22,820 nt of DNA from Bacteroidales bacterium UBA4331 (GCA_002394395.1 DGTR01000009.1:50476-73295); one strand, 5' to 3'. Shown: positions 9,901 through 17,611, counted from the stretch's first letter. The notes: generated by a model from the sequence alone, not told the origin. Translations and numbers: made by a program.

Positions 9901-12561
9901 AAGAAAGGTCAGTCTAAATCGCATAATGTTCCGGCACAGGCTATCTATGCCGTAGGTGATCTGGATCTCTATATCAAGGTTCGCACGTCCGACTCGATCT
10001 ATTTCTCCAGCCAGTTCGGTGCAGAATATGCTCCGGCAGCGGTAGATCCGAAGCAGAAAGAGGCTCGGATGGTAGTGCCGAATGTGGATTATGAAATCCC
10101 GGGTGACAATCAGGAGCACTGGTATTTCGTATGCGCTCCTTATATTAATAAAGATGGCAAGGCCGTGGATGGTACGTTAGCGCGTAACTATATATACGCG
10201 GGCGATAGCCTGAGCACCCTGACCTACGAACTGAACGGTACTGCAACCATTGAGGCTACCGCTACGTTCCAGGACGAAATGGATTGCCAGATGCCGGTTC
10301 GTAAGCGTACGATCAATAAATCCGGCGGTCTCCACAAGGGAACCAAACCACTTGTTGATCTGGTTAACAAGGCGCTGGAGAAGGCCGGTATGAAATACGA
10401 TGTATCGTCCTTTAAGGATGAGTTTGTGGACAGTTTGCTCCATAAGTTCATTACGAGTGATTCCGTAACCGGTTATGTCCGTATCAAGACCGACGAGGCG
10501 ATCAAGTTCCGTATCAATACTCCGCAGGTAAGGGGTCTCAACGGATGTCTTGATAAGCCGATGTTCTTCGACTGGGAGCACGGAAACGTGAACCCGGCAG
10601 GTCAGAATACCTGGTATGTAGCTATGTTGGATCCTACGAAGATTCCGGAAGGCAAGGATCTGCGTATCCACCTCGATAACTGGTCCAAGACGGAGACCGC
10701 TACAGCAAACGCTACGCTCTATTTCAAGTGTGACGATTCGGAGCGGGGTCATATCACGAAGACCATTGCAAAGGAAGGTGGCGCTTGGAAGGATATCTCA
10801 CGTGATTTCATCGCCAAGTCAGGCTGGAATAGCATGCTGTTCCTTGATTATTACTCGGATCAGACTACCCATCTGTGGATGGAGTTGATTCCCCAGAGAA
10901 AGGATAGTGTTATTCGTAAAGATACTACTTATTTCGTATGTTACGGAGATACTATAAAATACGGAAAAGACGGAGCGATTTCCTACGTTGTAACGAAGAA
11001 TGACACTCTTGTAGATTCTATTCCGGATCTCGAGGATACAGTTCAAGCAATGTTGTATGACTCTGTTACTACAATATATGTAGTTATGAAGCAGTTACCG
11101 AAGGTTGCTGGTGACTTCTCGTCGCAAGTATCTATCAAGCGTGGTCAAGTGCTTGATATGAGTGACGCTACCGCATGGCTGAAAGAACGATATGCTCCAA
11201 CTCCGAAGAATGATACGCTCCTGAAACTGGATACCATCACATGGCAATATGCTATCTTTGGCGATCCTACCTATATCGATATTGATCCGTCCAATCAGCC
11301 TACGCTTGCAAGCGAGTTTATCAATATCCGCTATACCGCTTCCTTCGAGTGTGGTGCCGAGAATGTGATCAGTGATACTATCATGAATACGGTACGCGAT
11401 ACGCTCCCGACCATTATTACCTTCTGTAAGGATATTACGTGGGGTGGTAAGAAGTACGACAAAGACACCTTAGCATTCGACACCATCGTCAAGGGTATCG
11501 GCTACTGGGGTGATAGCATCCAGTATGCTTACTTGAAGAAATTGCCATCTTATAGAAGTGATACCATTGTTAATGATGTATGTAAGCAGTTCACATGGCG
11601 TGGTAAACAATACACCGATGACGCTACCGATAGTATTACTCTGACGGCTCATAATGGCTGCGATAGTATCGTAGTGCTCCATTTGACGCTTCTGCCGCTG
11701 GTTAAGGGTGATACCACGGTTAACGATGTATGTAAGTCGTACACATGGCATGGTGTAACTTACGTGAACGACACCACTGTCAGCGATACGCTCATTGGCG
11801 GCGCTTATAATGGTTGCGATAGTATTGCAACGCTCCATCTAACGCTCCTGCCACCGGTGAAGAATCCTATCTCCTTCGATACATGTAACATGTACACATG
11901 GCATGGCGTGCCGTACTATAACGACACCATCGTCAGCGATACGCTCATTGGCGGCGCTTACAATGGTTGCGATAGTATCGTAACGCTGACTCTGACGATC
12001 AACAAACCGTATAACTTCACCCTCCCGATGGTAGCTAAGTATGGCGACCGTCTGTTGATGATTGACCGCAACGCAATCGTTAAGATACCGGGTTGGGAGA
12101 GCCTTCCGGATTCTGTTGATAGCGAGGGTAATGTAACCTGGTGGAAAGAGGCTACTCCGGTAGATAGTGTGGTACGTAACGGTAGCTACTACTACTCGAT
12201 GACCAATGGTCAACCGATTCCTGCCGGTACGTATTACGCAACAATCTCGCTCCCGGCAATGGTGGGTAGTCCTTGTGGTGTGATGGGTGAGACCAAACAC
12301 TATCCGATTGCGGCTGCTGCAGCTGCTCCGGCACTCGTGCCGTCGCTGGCTCGTCCGGGTGAGGATGTGCGTGTGATCAACCTCGATCCGGATAAGACTA
12401 CTACGATTCGTCTCTATACGACCGAAGGTCTGCTCCAGAAATCGTTCGTGGTTTCCGGCGAGACGACATTCGTTATCAAGGCTGCTGACGCACACGGATT
12501 CTATCTGGTTGAGCTGAGCAACGAGAGCCTGAAGACAACATTACGTTATATCGTTAAATAA
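6964..12561 (+). CDS. Giant modular surface protein, 1865 aa, with T9SS type A sorting domain
   Basis: A signal peptide (MKKFFLLTLASLMTVFAMA) is followed by about ten copies of a 115-160-residue module. Module starts are near residues 34, 150, 280, 402, 522, 644, 767, 901, 1038 and 1200. A typical module has F-x-W-x-x-G, then W-Y-x-V-D about 15 residues later, a mid-module Cys-Pro, and ends with a strand such as IKFWA. Residues of about 1533-1680 hold three Cys/Trp repeats (TWHGVTY ... GCDSIATLHLTL). The last 77 residues look like a T9SS C-terminal domain: TIRLYTTEGLLQKSF, then HGFYLVELSNESLKTTLRYIVK. In this family the CTD directs passage across the outer membrane and is usually removed on attachment. 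The likely location is the cell surface. An adhesin or surface-layer role is inference. The gene is followed after 17 bases by the beta-barrel gene. Confidence 0.88.
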   Translation: MKKFFLLTLASLMTVFAMAKGDGSGSTKANAIEFDWNKGNVHMRGTKWYHVDLSPLYEEENPSLTLFVTNPDRSNSVNADLVATVAGETETKHYVVSPHEHQTYTANATVLVRMHQTEIYLTLNTDGTVNLSAKVFEAADLDETCKDARVLKWDTETEQKAGFTAWWKVDISQIKDTATIHKDAKVTITNTGTGSVNLKTGQSLDCPSSGLTKRNYTLAAGESVIDTIPQSMIASVYPDELYFWIENQEQPVKMKVELVDQPIVPVIPSPSAMSAVALNVNPSDTTIQSATIPAGQTLYAFSVADMDALTKYEPEFTYRNEGAVAAHMTIKMAFKRPAYSTTNTSYEIAAGGEEIVVYKKNMLDGMIDNVDSIYLLISTDQPINFYGRFKHVREGKACKTNIDFNWESGHRQEAGTTQWYAVDVTAARDNLQDIIVHVQNLGTEAAKLKAMVAFSCPYIDLQEITRTIAAGSTAPERAINFSMYAAMTDTVWIGLETSQDIKFWATTRPTKINEPDDACLSAKLFDWVDGVQQGANDTVWYKIAMDEAREQSAKFPTVFVQNLSSFYDLKLQAELSLECPDSIENEKRSLTIEANGSYSRQISRNMFENIVQDTVYVRVISSQPVKLQIRLTEEAEGASCASAIPFNWVSGNTQAANANLWYAVDLREVMKDGNDIRLHIKNRENKAGKGVAQLVFSCPVEEAPSVQDFSLAANAERKITLQNSTFDVLEDSIVFVNLQGTTSVRFWAEKLPKEPFDTITGEGLTLIPLKWDSLYEQDVDTAWYIITKEEIDKVRNADQKLKPVAHLINLGSTKNTIKAEAAYAFPIVKKMMTKSQELKAGQHYSDTVPASTFEQIIGTKTNPKKDTIIIRVTRPVGTANFQFKAELVKAFGGNSRYDALPVRMGEAYGQSANTEMWYHVNTADLKKDKTLFNKSLNVIAKNAGAGETTVKVAVYEGLLSENDLFEEYAIDEKYRERKLKKGQSKSHNVPAQAIYAVGDLDLYIKVRTSDSIYFSSQFGAEYAPAAVDPKQKEARMVVPNVDYEIPGDNQEHWYFVCAPYINKDGKAVDGTLARNYIYAGDSLSTLTYELNGTATIEATATFQDEMDCQMPVRKRTINKSGGLHKGTKPLVDLVNKALEKAGMKYDVSSFKDEFVDSLLHKFITSDSVTGYVRIKTDEAIKFRINTPQVRGLNGCLDKPMFFDWEHGNVNPAGQNTWYVAMLDPTKIPEGKDLRIHLDNWSKTETATANATLYFKCDDSERGHITKTIAKEGGAWKDISRDFIAKSGWNSMLFLDYYSDQTTHLWMELIPQRKDSVIRKDTTYFVCYGDTIKYGKDGAISYVVTKNDTLVDSIPDLEDTVQAMLYDSVTTIYVVMKQLPKVAGDFSSQVSIKRGQVLDMSDATAWLKERYAPTPKNDTLLKLDTITWQYAIFGDPTYIDIDPSNQPTLASEFINIRYTASFECGAENVISDTIMNTVRDTLPTIITFCKDITWGGKKYDKDTLAFDTIVKGIGYWGDSIQYAYLKKLPSYRSDTIVNDVCKQFTWRGKQYTDDATDSITLTAHNGCDSIVVLHLTLLPLVKGDTTVNDVCKSYTWHGVTYVNDTTVSDTLIGGAYNGCDSIATLHLTLLPPVKNPISFDTCNMYTWHGVPYYNDTIVSDTLIGGAYNGCDSIVTLTLTINKPYNFTLPMVAKYGDRLLMIDRNAIVKIPGWESLPDSVDSEGNVTWWKEATPVDSVVRNGSYYYSMTNGQPIPAGTYYATISLPAMVGSPCGVMGETKHYPIAAAAAAPALVPSLARPGEDVRVINLDPDKTTTIRLYTTEGLLQKSFVVSGETTFVIKAADAHGFYLVELSNESLKTTLRYIVK

Positions 12562-12565
12562 GAAT

Positions 12566-12571
12566 AGGAGG
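12566..12571 (+). promoter_or_regulatory. Strong Shine-Dalgarno sequence (AGGAGG)
   Basis: AGGAGG lies 7 bases before the ATG at 12579, right after the stop of the 1865-aa gene. Bacteroidia rarely use Shine-Dalgarno pairing, and no other start in this window has a comparable site. It confirms the start codon. Confidence 0.7.
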
Positions 12572-12578
12572 TAGCACA

Positions 12579-14033
12579 ATGAAGACTATTAAATCAATTC
12601 TGATTGCAACTACCCTGGTCTGCGCTACTGCTGTGTCGAGTCTGTCGGCACAGCAGGCAGCACAGCCTGCCAAAGAACACCAATGGAAGGTAGCCATCGG
12701 CGACTCCGTAATGATCAAGCGCGAGTGCGTAGAGTATCTGACCGGAGAGAGACCTTCCGTATGGGTGTGGGATAAAGTACATACTGTACGCCAGTTAGGT
12801 ACCAAGCGGTTCCCCGAAGGTGTTCTGTTGATGAATATCTACTCGTGGATCTGCGAGGAGTGCTTGATTCCTGTAACTCATAATGAGCAGGAAGTAGCAG
12901 AACAGCCGAAGGAAGAGCCGAAAGCTCAACCGAAAGAAGAGCCTAAGAAGGAGGTAGCTGCTGTTCAGCCTGCAGAAGAGCCTAAGAAAGAGGAACCTGC
13001 TGTTCAGCCTGCAGAAGAGCCTAAGAAGGAGGAACCTGCTGTTCAGCCTGTAGAAGAGCCTAAGAAAGAGGAACCTGCAGAGGAGCCTAAGAAAGAGGAG
13101 CCTAAGAAAGAAGAACCGCAAACAGTTCTGGCAAACCAAGGCGACACTCTCCACTCCCAGCAGAATTTCAAGCACAACTATGACCGCTTCACAATCGGTC
13201 TGCGCGGTGGTGCTGCCGGCTTGCTGCATCAGACCAAAGCAGGTAACTGGACTTGCGGAGGTGACGTAGTGCTCGATCTGCAATATGCTCACTACTGGGC
13301 TAAAGACGGACGTCCTGTAGATCTGGGATTGATCGTCGGCCTCGGTATCGGTTATGCGCAGAGTGGTGTCAAGTCGAGCGTGAACTCTACGCGCGACAGT
13401 GTGCCTGACAATGATGCTAATCCGATGCATATCGATTATACGATCCGTGCCGACGAAGTCAAAGAGCATGATGGTCAGCTCCAACTGGAGGTTCCGTTGA
13501 TGTTCTCTTTGATTCACGACAACGGTCTGTTCTTCAACTTCGGTCCGAAATTCATGCTTCCGGTATTCACTCCGTATAAGCAAACGATTTCCAATAACCC
13601 GAACACGTTTATCGAGGCATACTATCGAGAGACCGGCGTCCGCGTTACCAACGACGTGATCACGGGTCTTTTGGCAGAGGACAAATATACCAGCCAGGGT
13701 ACGGACTACAAGAACAAATTCACTATCAACGTGATGCTGACGGCTGAGATCGGTTACGAGTGGATCCTGAAGAGCGGTAACTCGCTCGGTCTGGGTGCAT
13801 ATGCTAACTATAGCGTATATAACAGCTTCAAGAACAATCCTGAGGATCCTAATGTAGATCCGCTGATTCGTGTTGAGTCTGCTCCGTCCAGCACTTCGAA
13901 TGCTGTGATTGACGTTAACCCGCTGACCGGAACCTATGCTTCGGGGCTTGGCTTCTTCGATGCAGGTGTGAAACTGGCTTACCATTTCAACTTCCCGAAG
14001 AAACGTCCATCTAAGGATTCTAAATTGTTCTAA
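12579..14033 (+). CDS. Outer-membrane beta-barrel protein with SH3-like N-terminal domain and EPK linker
   Basis: The 484-aa product has a signal peptide ending SSLSA. Residues of about 34-98 (GDSVMIKRECVEYLTGERPS, then VWVWDKVHTVRQLG, then SWICEECLIPV) have the strand pattern of SH3-like domains found in cell-wall amidases and phage lysins, which is my recollection of that family. Residues of about 105-180 are a Pro/Glu/Lys linker reminiscent of TonB. Residues of about 190-484 alternate as amphipathic strands (FTIGLRGGAAGLL, LGLIVGLGIGYAQSG, LGLGAYANYSVY, FFDAGVKLAYHFNF), as in outer-membrane beta-barrel (OMP_b-brl type) proteins. It sits 17 bases after the T9SS cargo gene and 7 bases before tsaB. 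I infer a barrel in the outer membrane whose periplasmic extension reaches the peptidoglycan, perhaps a partner of the 1865-aa protein. Confidence 0.8.
   Translation: MKTIKSILIATTLVCATAVSSLSAQQAAQPAKEHQWKVAIGDSVMIKRECVEYLTGERPSVWVWDKVHTVRQLGTKRFPEGVLLMNIYSWICEECLIPVTHNEQEVAEQPKEEPKAQPKEEPKKEVAAVQPAEEPKKEEPAVQPAEEPKKEEPAVQPVEEPKKEEPAEEPKKEEPKKEEPQTVLANQGDTLHSQQNFKHNYDRFTIGLRGGAAGLLHQTKAGNWTCGGDVVLDLQYAHYWAKDGRPVDLGLIVGLGIGYAQSGVKSSVNSTRDSVPDNDANPMHIDYTIRADEVKEHDGQLQLEVPLMFSLIHDNGLFFNFGPKFMLPVFTPYKQTISNNPNTFIEAYYRETGVRVTNDVITGLLAEDKYTSQGTDYKNKFTINVMLTAEIGYEWILKSGNSLGLGAYANYSVYNSFKNNPEDPNVDPLIRVESAPSSTSNAVIDVNPLTGTYASGLGFFDAGVKLAYHFNFPKKRPSKDSKLF
12960..13076 (+). repeat. Tandem 39-bp repeat, 3 units, in the EPK linker
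   Basis: Three near-identical 39-base units (12960, 12999, 13038) encode AVQPAEEPKKEEP or a one-residue variant. Shorter EEPKKEEP units flank them on both sides. The array is in frame, so expansion would lengthen the linker without a frameshift. Confidence 0.92.
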
Positions 14034-14040
14034 TGAACGT

Positions 14041-14859
14041 ATGACGATACTATGTATCGAAAGTAGTACATCGGTTTGTTCGGCCGCCATCTGCAAGGAT
14101 GGCGAGCCGATCAAGCAATGTATATCCTATGAGGGTAGCAACCACGCACGGTTGCTACCTCGCTATATAGAGGAGCTGCTCTCGTTTGCTCGGGAGCAAG
14201 CGCTCTCTGTAGAGGCGGTGGCGCTGTCCGAAGGACCGGGCAGTTATACTGGACTCCGTATCGGTGCCTCTACAGCGAAGGGTCTGTGCTACGGACTTAA
14301 TATACCCTTGATTCCTGTGCCGACCTTGGATATCCTCTGCGAAGCCGCGAGGGAGAAAATACCGTGCATTCATGCACGATTACAATCCGCAGAACCCGCG
14401 GTCCTCGTACCCATGATCGATGCCCGGCGGATGGAGGTCTATACGGCTATCTTTGATAGCGAGTCGAAAGAAGAAAGTACAAAGTCGAAAGAACAACGGG
14501 TGCGTGCTGTCGTGGTCGAGAATGAGGAGTCGCTGCTCTGTCAGCAGGCTCAGCCTGCGGTCTGTGCTCTGTCAGCCGAAGGCGGTCTGTCAGCAGAGCG
14601 GTCTTATTACTACTTCGGCGACGGGGCGGAGAAATGCGCCAAGATATTTACGAAGCCTAACTGGCATTTCGTATCCGGCATCGTGCCCGAGGCGCAGTAT
14701 ATGGGGGCGTTAGTCGAAAGTCGAAAGCCGAAAGACGAAGGCGGAAAGTCGAAAGTCGAAAGTCGAAAGAAGATCAGCGGGGCGGAACTGGCGTACTACG
14801 AGCCGTTCTATCTGAAGGAGTTTATTGCCGCGCCGAGTCATGTTAAAGGTTTAAATTAG
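14041..14859 (+). CDS. tsaB: tRNA threonylcarbamoyladenosine biosynthesis protein TsaB
   Basis: TsaB (YeaZ) is an ASKHA-fold protein that binds TsaD and, with TsaE, transfers threonylcarbamoyl to A37 of tRNAs reading ANN codons. The N-terminal signature is clear: MTILCIESSTSVCSAAIC, then SNHARLLPRYIEELL, and AVALSEGPGSYTGLRIGAST. MIDARRMEVYTAIFD and YYYFGDGAEKC also fit the family. At 272 aa it is longer than the usual 220-235. The surplus is explained by two stretches of phased 7-bp repeats (residues of about 141-152 and 225-243, rich in Ser/Lys/Glu) and a Ser/Ala/Gln-rich stretch near 165-185. All preserve the frame, so the protein is likely functional. It starts 7 bases after the beta-barrel gene and is probably cotranscribed with it. 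Confidence 0.93.
   Translation: MTILCIESSTSVCSAAICKDGEPIKQCISYEGSNHARLLPRYIEELLSFAREQALSVEAVALSEGPGSYTGLRIGASTAKGLCYGLNIPLIPVPTLDILCEAAREKIPCIHARLQSAEPAVLVPMIDARRMEVYTAIFDSESKEESTKSKEQRVRAVVVENEESLLCQQAQPAVCALSAEGGLSAERSYYYFGDGAEKCAKIFTKPNWHFVSGIVPEAQYMGALVESRKPKDEGGKSKVESRKKISGAELAYYEPFYLKEFIAAPSHVKGLN
14463..14497 (+). repeat. Phased 7-bp repeat, 5 units, inside tsaB
   Basis: Consecutive heptamers read GTCGAAA, GAAGAAA, GTACAAA, GTCGAAA, GAACAAC. They encode part of the SKEESTKSKEQR stretch, an insertion relative to ordinary TsaB. The two outer units are identical to the units of the 14713-14768 and 18001-18028 arrays. Confidence 0.8.
14713..14768 (+). repeat. Phased 7-bp repeat, 8 units, inside tsaB
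   Basis: Eight heptamers follow without a gap: GTCGAAA twice, GCCGAAA, GACGAAG, GCGGAAA, then GTCGAAA three times. They encode ESRKPKDEGGKSKVESRK, an insertion before the C-terminal part of TsaB. Eight units make 56 bases, so neighbouring bases complete the frame. Confidence 0.92.
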
Positions 14860-14886
14860 AAGAAATCAGAGTCTAACCCTACGTAC

Positions 14887-14957
14887 AGGTCGCGATGAGG
14901 TCGCGGGATGGTCGCGGGATTGGAGGCTAAATGAAGGCTAAATGAAGGCTGAATAAG
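14887..14957 (+). repeat. Two short direct-repeat arrays between tsaB and the porW-like gene
   Basis: Three copies of an AGGTCGCG-like unit (14887-14923) are followed by three 11-base units AGGCTAAATGA, AGGCTAAATGA and AGGCTGAATAA (14924-14957), ending 8 bases before the next start codon. No Bacteroidota promoter is visible in the 106-base gap. The arrays may be a spacer or a regulatory target; this is unknown. Confidence 0.8.
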
Positions 14958-14965
14958 AGTTAAGA

Positions 14966-17578
14966 ATGCATAGAATACTCAAACATATATGTGTATCACG
15001 GTTAATCATTTTGGGATTAGCCGTAATCTCTTTTGTCTCTTGCTCTACCCAGAAAAACACATGGGCGACTCGGTCGTTCCATCAGACGAAAGTCAAATAT
15101 AACATCCTTTACAACGGAAACATCGCGTATGACGAAGGCCTGAAGGCCATCCGCGATGCCAACACGGATGACTACAGCCGCGTGCTGTACCTCTATCCGG
15201 TGTCGAACCACACGGCGGCGCAGGCAGGGGCCTCGCAGATGGATAAAACCATCGATAAATGCCGTAAGTGCATCAAGCTGCACTCTATCAAGTCGAAACC
15301 CAAACGTAACCCTAAAAAGGCGAACGATCCCAAATATAAACTCTGGCTGCAATCCGAAGAGTTCAACAAGAACATGGACCTGGCATGGCTGCGACTCGGC
15401 CAGGCGGAGTTCCATAAAGGCGATTTCCTCGGTGCCGTCAGTACCTTCAATTATATCATCAATCATTACCAGAACGATCCGGACATGATTGCGCAATGCC
15501 AGCTATGGGTGGCGCGCGCGTATGCGGAGTTAGGATGGCAATACGAGGCGGAGGACATGCTCAACCGCGTGCAGATTGACGCCCTCAGCCGCAAGCATGC
15601 GAAGCTTTATTCCGCCGTCAAAGCCGATGTGCTCCTGCACGGAGAGCATTATCACGAAGCAATACCGTTTGTGAAGATCGCTCTGCCGCACGAGAAACGG
15701 AAGATCTACCGCCCGCGGTTCGCCTATGTCTTAGGCCAACTCTATGAGATGGAGGGCAAGAAAGATGATGCCATCAGCGCTTATAAGTCCGTCGTACGTA
15801 TGGCGCCGCCTAACGAGATGGATTTTAATGCGCGTATCCGTATGGCGGAGTTAGGAGGCAAGAACTCCCTGCGCAAGCTCCGTACGATGACCAAGCAGAC
15901 GAAGTTCAAAGATCGTCTGGATCAGATCTACGGCGCAATGGGAAATATCTACTTATCCGTTCCGGATACCGCCAAAGCCTTGGAGATGTACGAGAAAGCG
16001 ATTGCCGAATCGACCCAGGGCGGAACAGCGAAAGCTGCTATCCTCGTGCGCGCGGGTGATATCTATTTTGAACAACGCGCGTACGTGAACGCGCAGCCTT
16101 GCTACCGCGAAGCGGTGACCATCCTCACGGCGGAGAACAGCGATTATCCACGTATCCAGAAACGCTCCGAGGTCCTTGACGAACTCATCGTCTCTTATAC
16201 CCAAGCACAGCTGCAGGACTCGCTGCAGAAACTCAGCCACATGACCGAGGCCGAGCAACGCGCTATCGTCGATAAGATCATCGCCGACCTTATTGAGGCG
16301 GAGAAAGCGGACTCAACCAAACAGGCGCAAGAAGCACTCGCTATCGCCCGTGGCGATGACGGACCGCGGTCGGTTAATACGGCGAACATGTTAGGCGGTG
16401 GAGGTCTGAATAAAGGCGAGTGGTACTTCTATAATCCCCAGCTCGTCAAGCAAGGCCAGCAGGAATGGCGCCGGCGCTGGGGTACGCGACCCTTGGAGGA
16501 TAACTGGCGGCGGAAGAACAAACAGGTCGTTATTAGTGATGAAATGAGCGCTACGCTCAATGAGGAGAATGATGGAATGTCTGCGGACTCCTTAGCGACA
16601 GACTCCACGGCTGTACCCGCACCGAAGATAGAGACCGACACCCATAAGCCTGAGTATTACCTCCAGCAGATCCCGCGTACGGAGCAGGATTTTGCGGCGA
16701 GCGACAGCCTCTGGCGCGAAGCGATGGTGGCGCTCTATTATATCTACCGCGACAAGCTGGAGGACGAAGAGCTGGCGCAGGAGACCCTCCGTGCGCTCGA
16801 TGCACGGTTCGGTACGCATCCTTCCGTCTTGGCGATCCATGAGGATGAGAACCTCCGCGCGCTGCGCCATGACGAGGCGTATATAGCCCGAATGAGGAAG
16901 ATGTTATCCGACCAGGACTCGCTCTATGCCGCTACTTATGCTGCTTATACCAAAGGTCAGTACGCCGAAGTCAAGGCGAATAAGAACTACATGGAGACGA
17001 CCTACCCGCAGAGCTCTCTGATGCCGCGGTTCCTGTTCCTCAATGCTGTCTCTGTAGCTAAGACCGAAGGACAACCGGCATTCATCGCCGAGCTGCAGAA
17101 CCTCGTAGCAAACTATGGTTCGACGGAGTTAGGTACCATGGCAAAAGATATGCTCGCGATGATGGGGCAGGGTATGGAGAGCCAGAAAGGCGGCGCTACG
17201 TCGTCCCTGGCTGACATGCGCGGACAGGTAGAGGAGACGCCCGAAGAACAAGAAGCGGCTGCACAAGAGTGGAGCGAGGACCGCAAACAACCTTCTGTCG
17301 TCGTGCTGATCCTGCCTCAGGCTTCCGAAGAGGCGCTGAACGAACTCCTGTACGAAGTGGCATTGTTTAACTTCTCGCAGTTCCTCATCCGTGATTTCGA
17401 CCTGCAGAAGATGCCGGTATGGGGCGAGACATGCGCCCTGCGCGTCAGCGGTTTTGCGGATATGGACGAAGCAGAGTGGTGGATGGACCTCCTGCAGAAG
17501 AACGCAGATATGCAAACGATCCTGCAAGGCATACAAATAAAGGCAGTCACCGAAGTAAACCTGCCTTTATTGAAGTAG
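14966..17578 (+). CDS. porW: PorW/SprE-like TPR lipoprotein, probable T9SS component
   Basis: The 870-aa product has a lipoprotein signal peptide: a hydrophobic run and the lipobox FVSC with the lipidated Cys at residue 26. It continues STQKNTWATRSFHQ and VKYNILYNGNIAYDEG, the opening typical of the PorW/SprE family (T9SS and gliding accessory proteins in Bacteroidota). Residues of about 140-400 contain TPR-like helical pairs (AWLRLGQAEFHKGDFLGAV; YVLGQLYEMEGKKDDAISAY; GNIYLSVPDTAKALEMYEKA). A middle region with low-complexity acidic stretches follows. The last 90 residues (SVVVLILPQASEEALNELLY ... LRVSGFADMDEAEWWMDLLQ) resemble the C-terminal domain of such lipoproteins. It should sit on the periplasmic face of a membrane and support T9SS assembly. 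Its place downstream of a T9SS cargo gene fits. The paralogue identity (PorW or another TPR lipoprotein) needs alignment. Confidence 0.75.
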   Translation: MHRILKHICVSRLIILGLAVISFVSCSTQKNTWATRSFHQTKVKYNILYNGNIAYDEGLKAIRDANTDDYSRVLYLYPVSNHTAAQAGASQMDKTIDKCRKCIKLHSIKSKPKRNPKKANDPKYKLWLQSEEFNKNMDLAWLRLGQAEFHKGDFLGAVSTFNYIINHYQNDPDMIAQCQLWVARAYAELGWQYEAEDMLNRVQIDALSRKHAKLYSAVKADVLLHGEHYHEAIPFVKIALPHEKRKIYRPRFAYVLGQLYEMEGKKDDAISAYKSVVRMAPPNEMDFNARIRMAELGGKNSLRKLRTMTKQTKFKDRLDQIYGAMGNIYLSVPDTAKALEMYEKAIAESTQGGTAKAAILVRAGDIYFEQRAYVNAQPCYREAVTILTAENSDYPRIQKRSEVLDELIVSYTQAQLQDSLQKLSHMTEAEQRAIVDKIIADLIEAEKADSTKQAQEALAIARGDDGPRSVNTANMLGGGGLNKGEWYFYNPQLVKQGQQEWRRRWGTRPLEDNWRRKNKQVVISDEMSATLNEENDGMSADSLATDSTAVPAPKIETDTHKPEYYLQQIPRTEQDFAASDSLWREAMVALYYIYRDKLEDEELAQETLRALDARFGTHPSVLAIHEDENLRALRHDEAYIARMRKMLSDQDSLYAATYAAYTKGQYAEVKANKNYMETTYPQSSLMPRFLFLNAVSVAKTEGQPAFIAELQNLVANYGSTELGTMAKDMLAMMGQGMESQKGGATSSLADMRGQVEETPEEQEAAAQEWSEDRKQPSVVVLILPQASEEALNELLYEVALFNFSQFLIRDFDLQKMPVWGETCALRVSGFADMDEAEWWMDLLQKNADMQTILQGIQIKAVTEVNLPLLK
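17537..17570 (+). other. 10-bp inverted repeat at the 3' end of the porW-like gene
   Basis: ATAAAGGCAG (17537-17546) and CTGCCTTTAT (17561-17570) are perfect complements with a 14-base loop, overlapping the last codons of the gene. No T-run follows, so it is not a classical intrinsic terminator. It may stabilise or end the transcript. Confidence 0.5.
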
Positions 17579-17611
17579 TCGGGAAGTAAAGCGGGGGCGA
17601 ATCCGTCTTAT

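Noticed and set aside
8533..10119. 528-codon open frame on the minus strand
   Set aside because: It lies wholly inside the 1865-aa gene, has no family resemblance or signal, and the plus-strand frame shows clear repeated domains. It is a shadow of codon composition.
12795..14114. 439-codon open frame on the minus strand
   Set aside because: It is antisense to the beta-barrel gene, and its Leu/Arg/Phe-rich tail is the reverse of the EPK repeats.
14537..14602. Inverted and direct TCTGTCAGC-type repeats in tsaB as a REP or mobile element
   Set aside because: They are short, imperfect, and remain in frame; no target duplication or transposase. Recorded only as part of the extended TsaB middle region.
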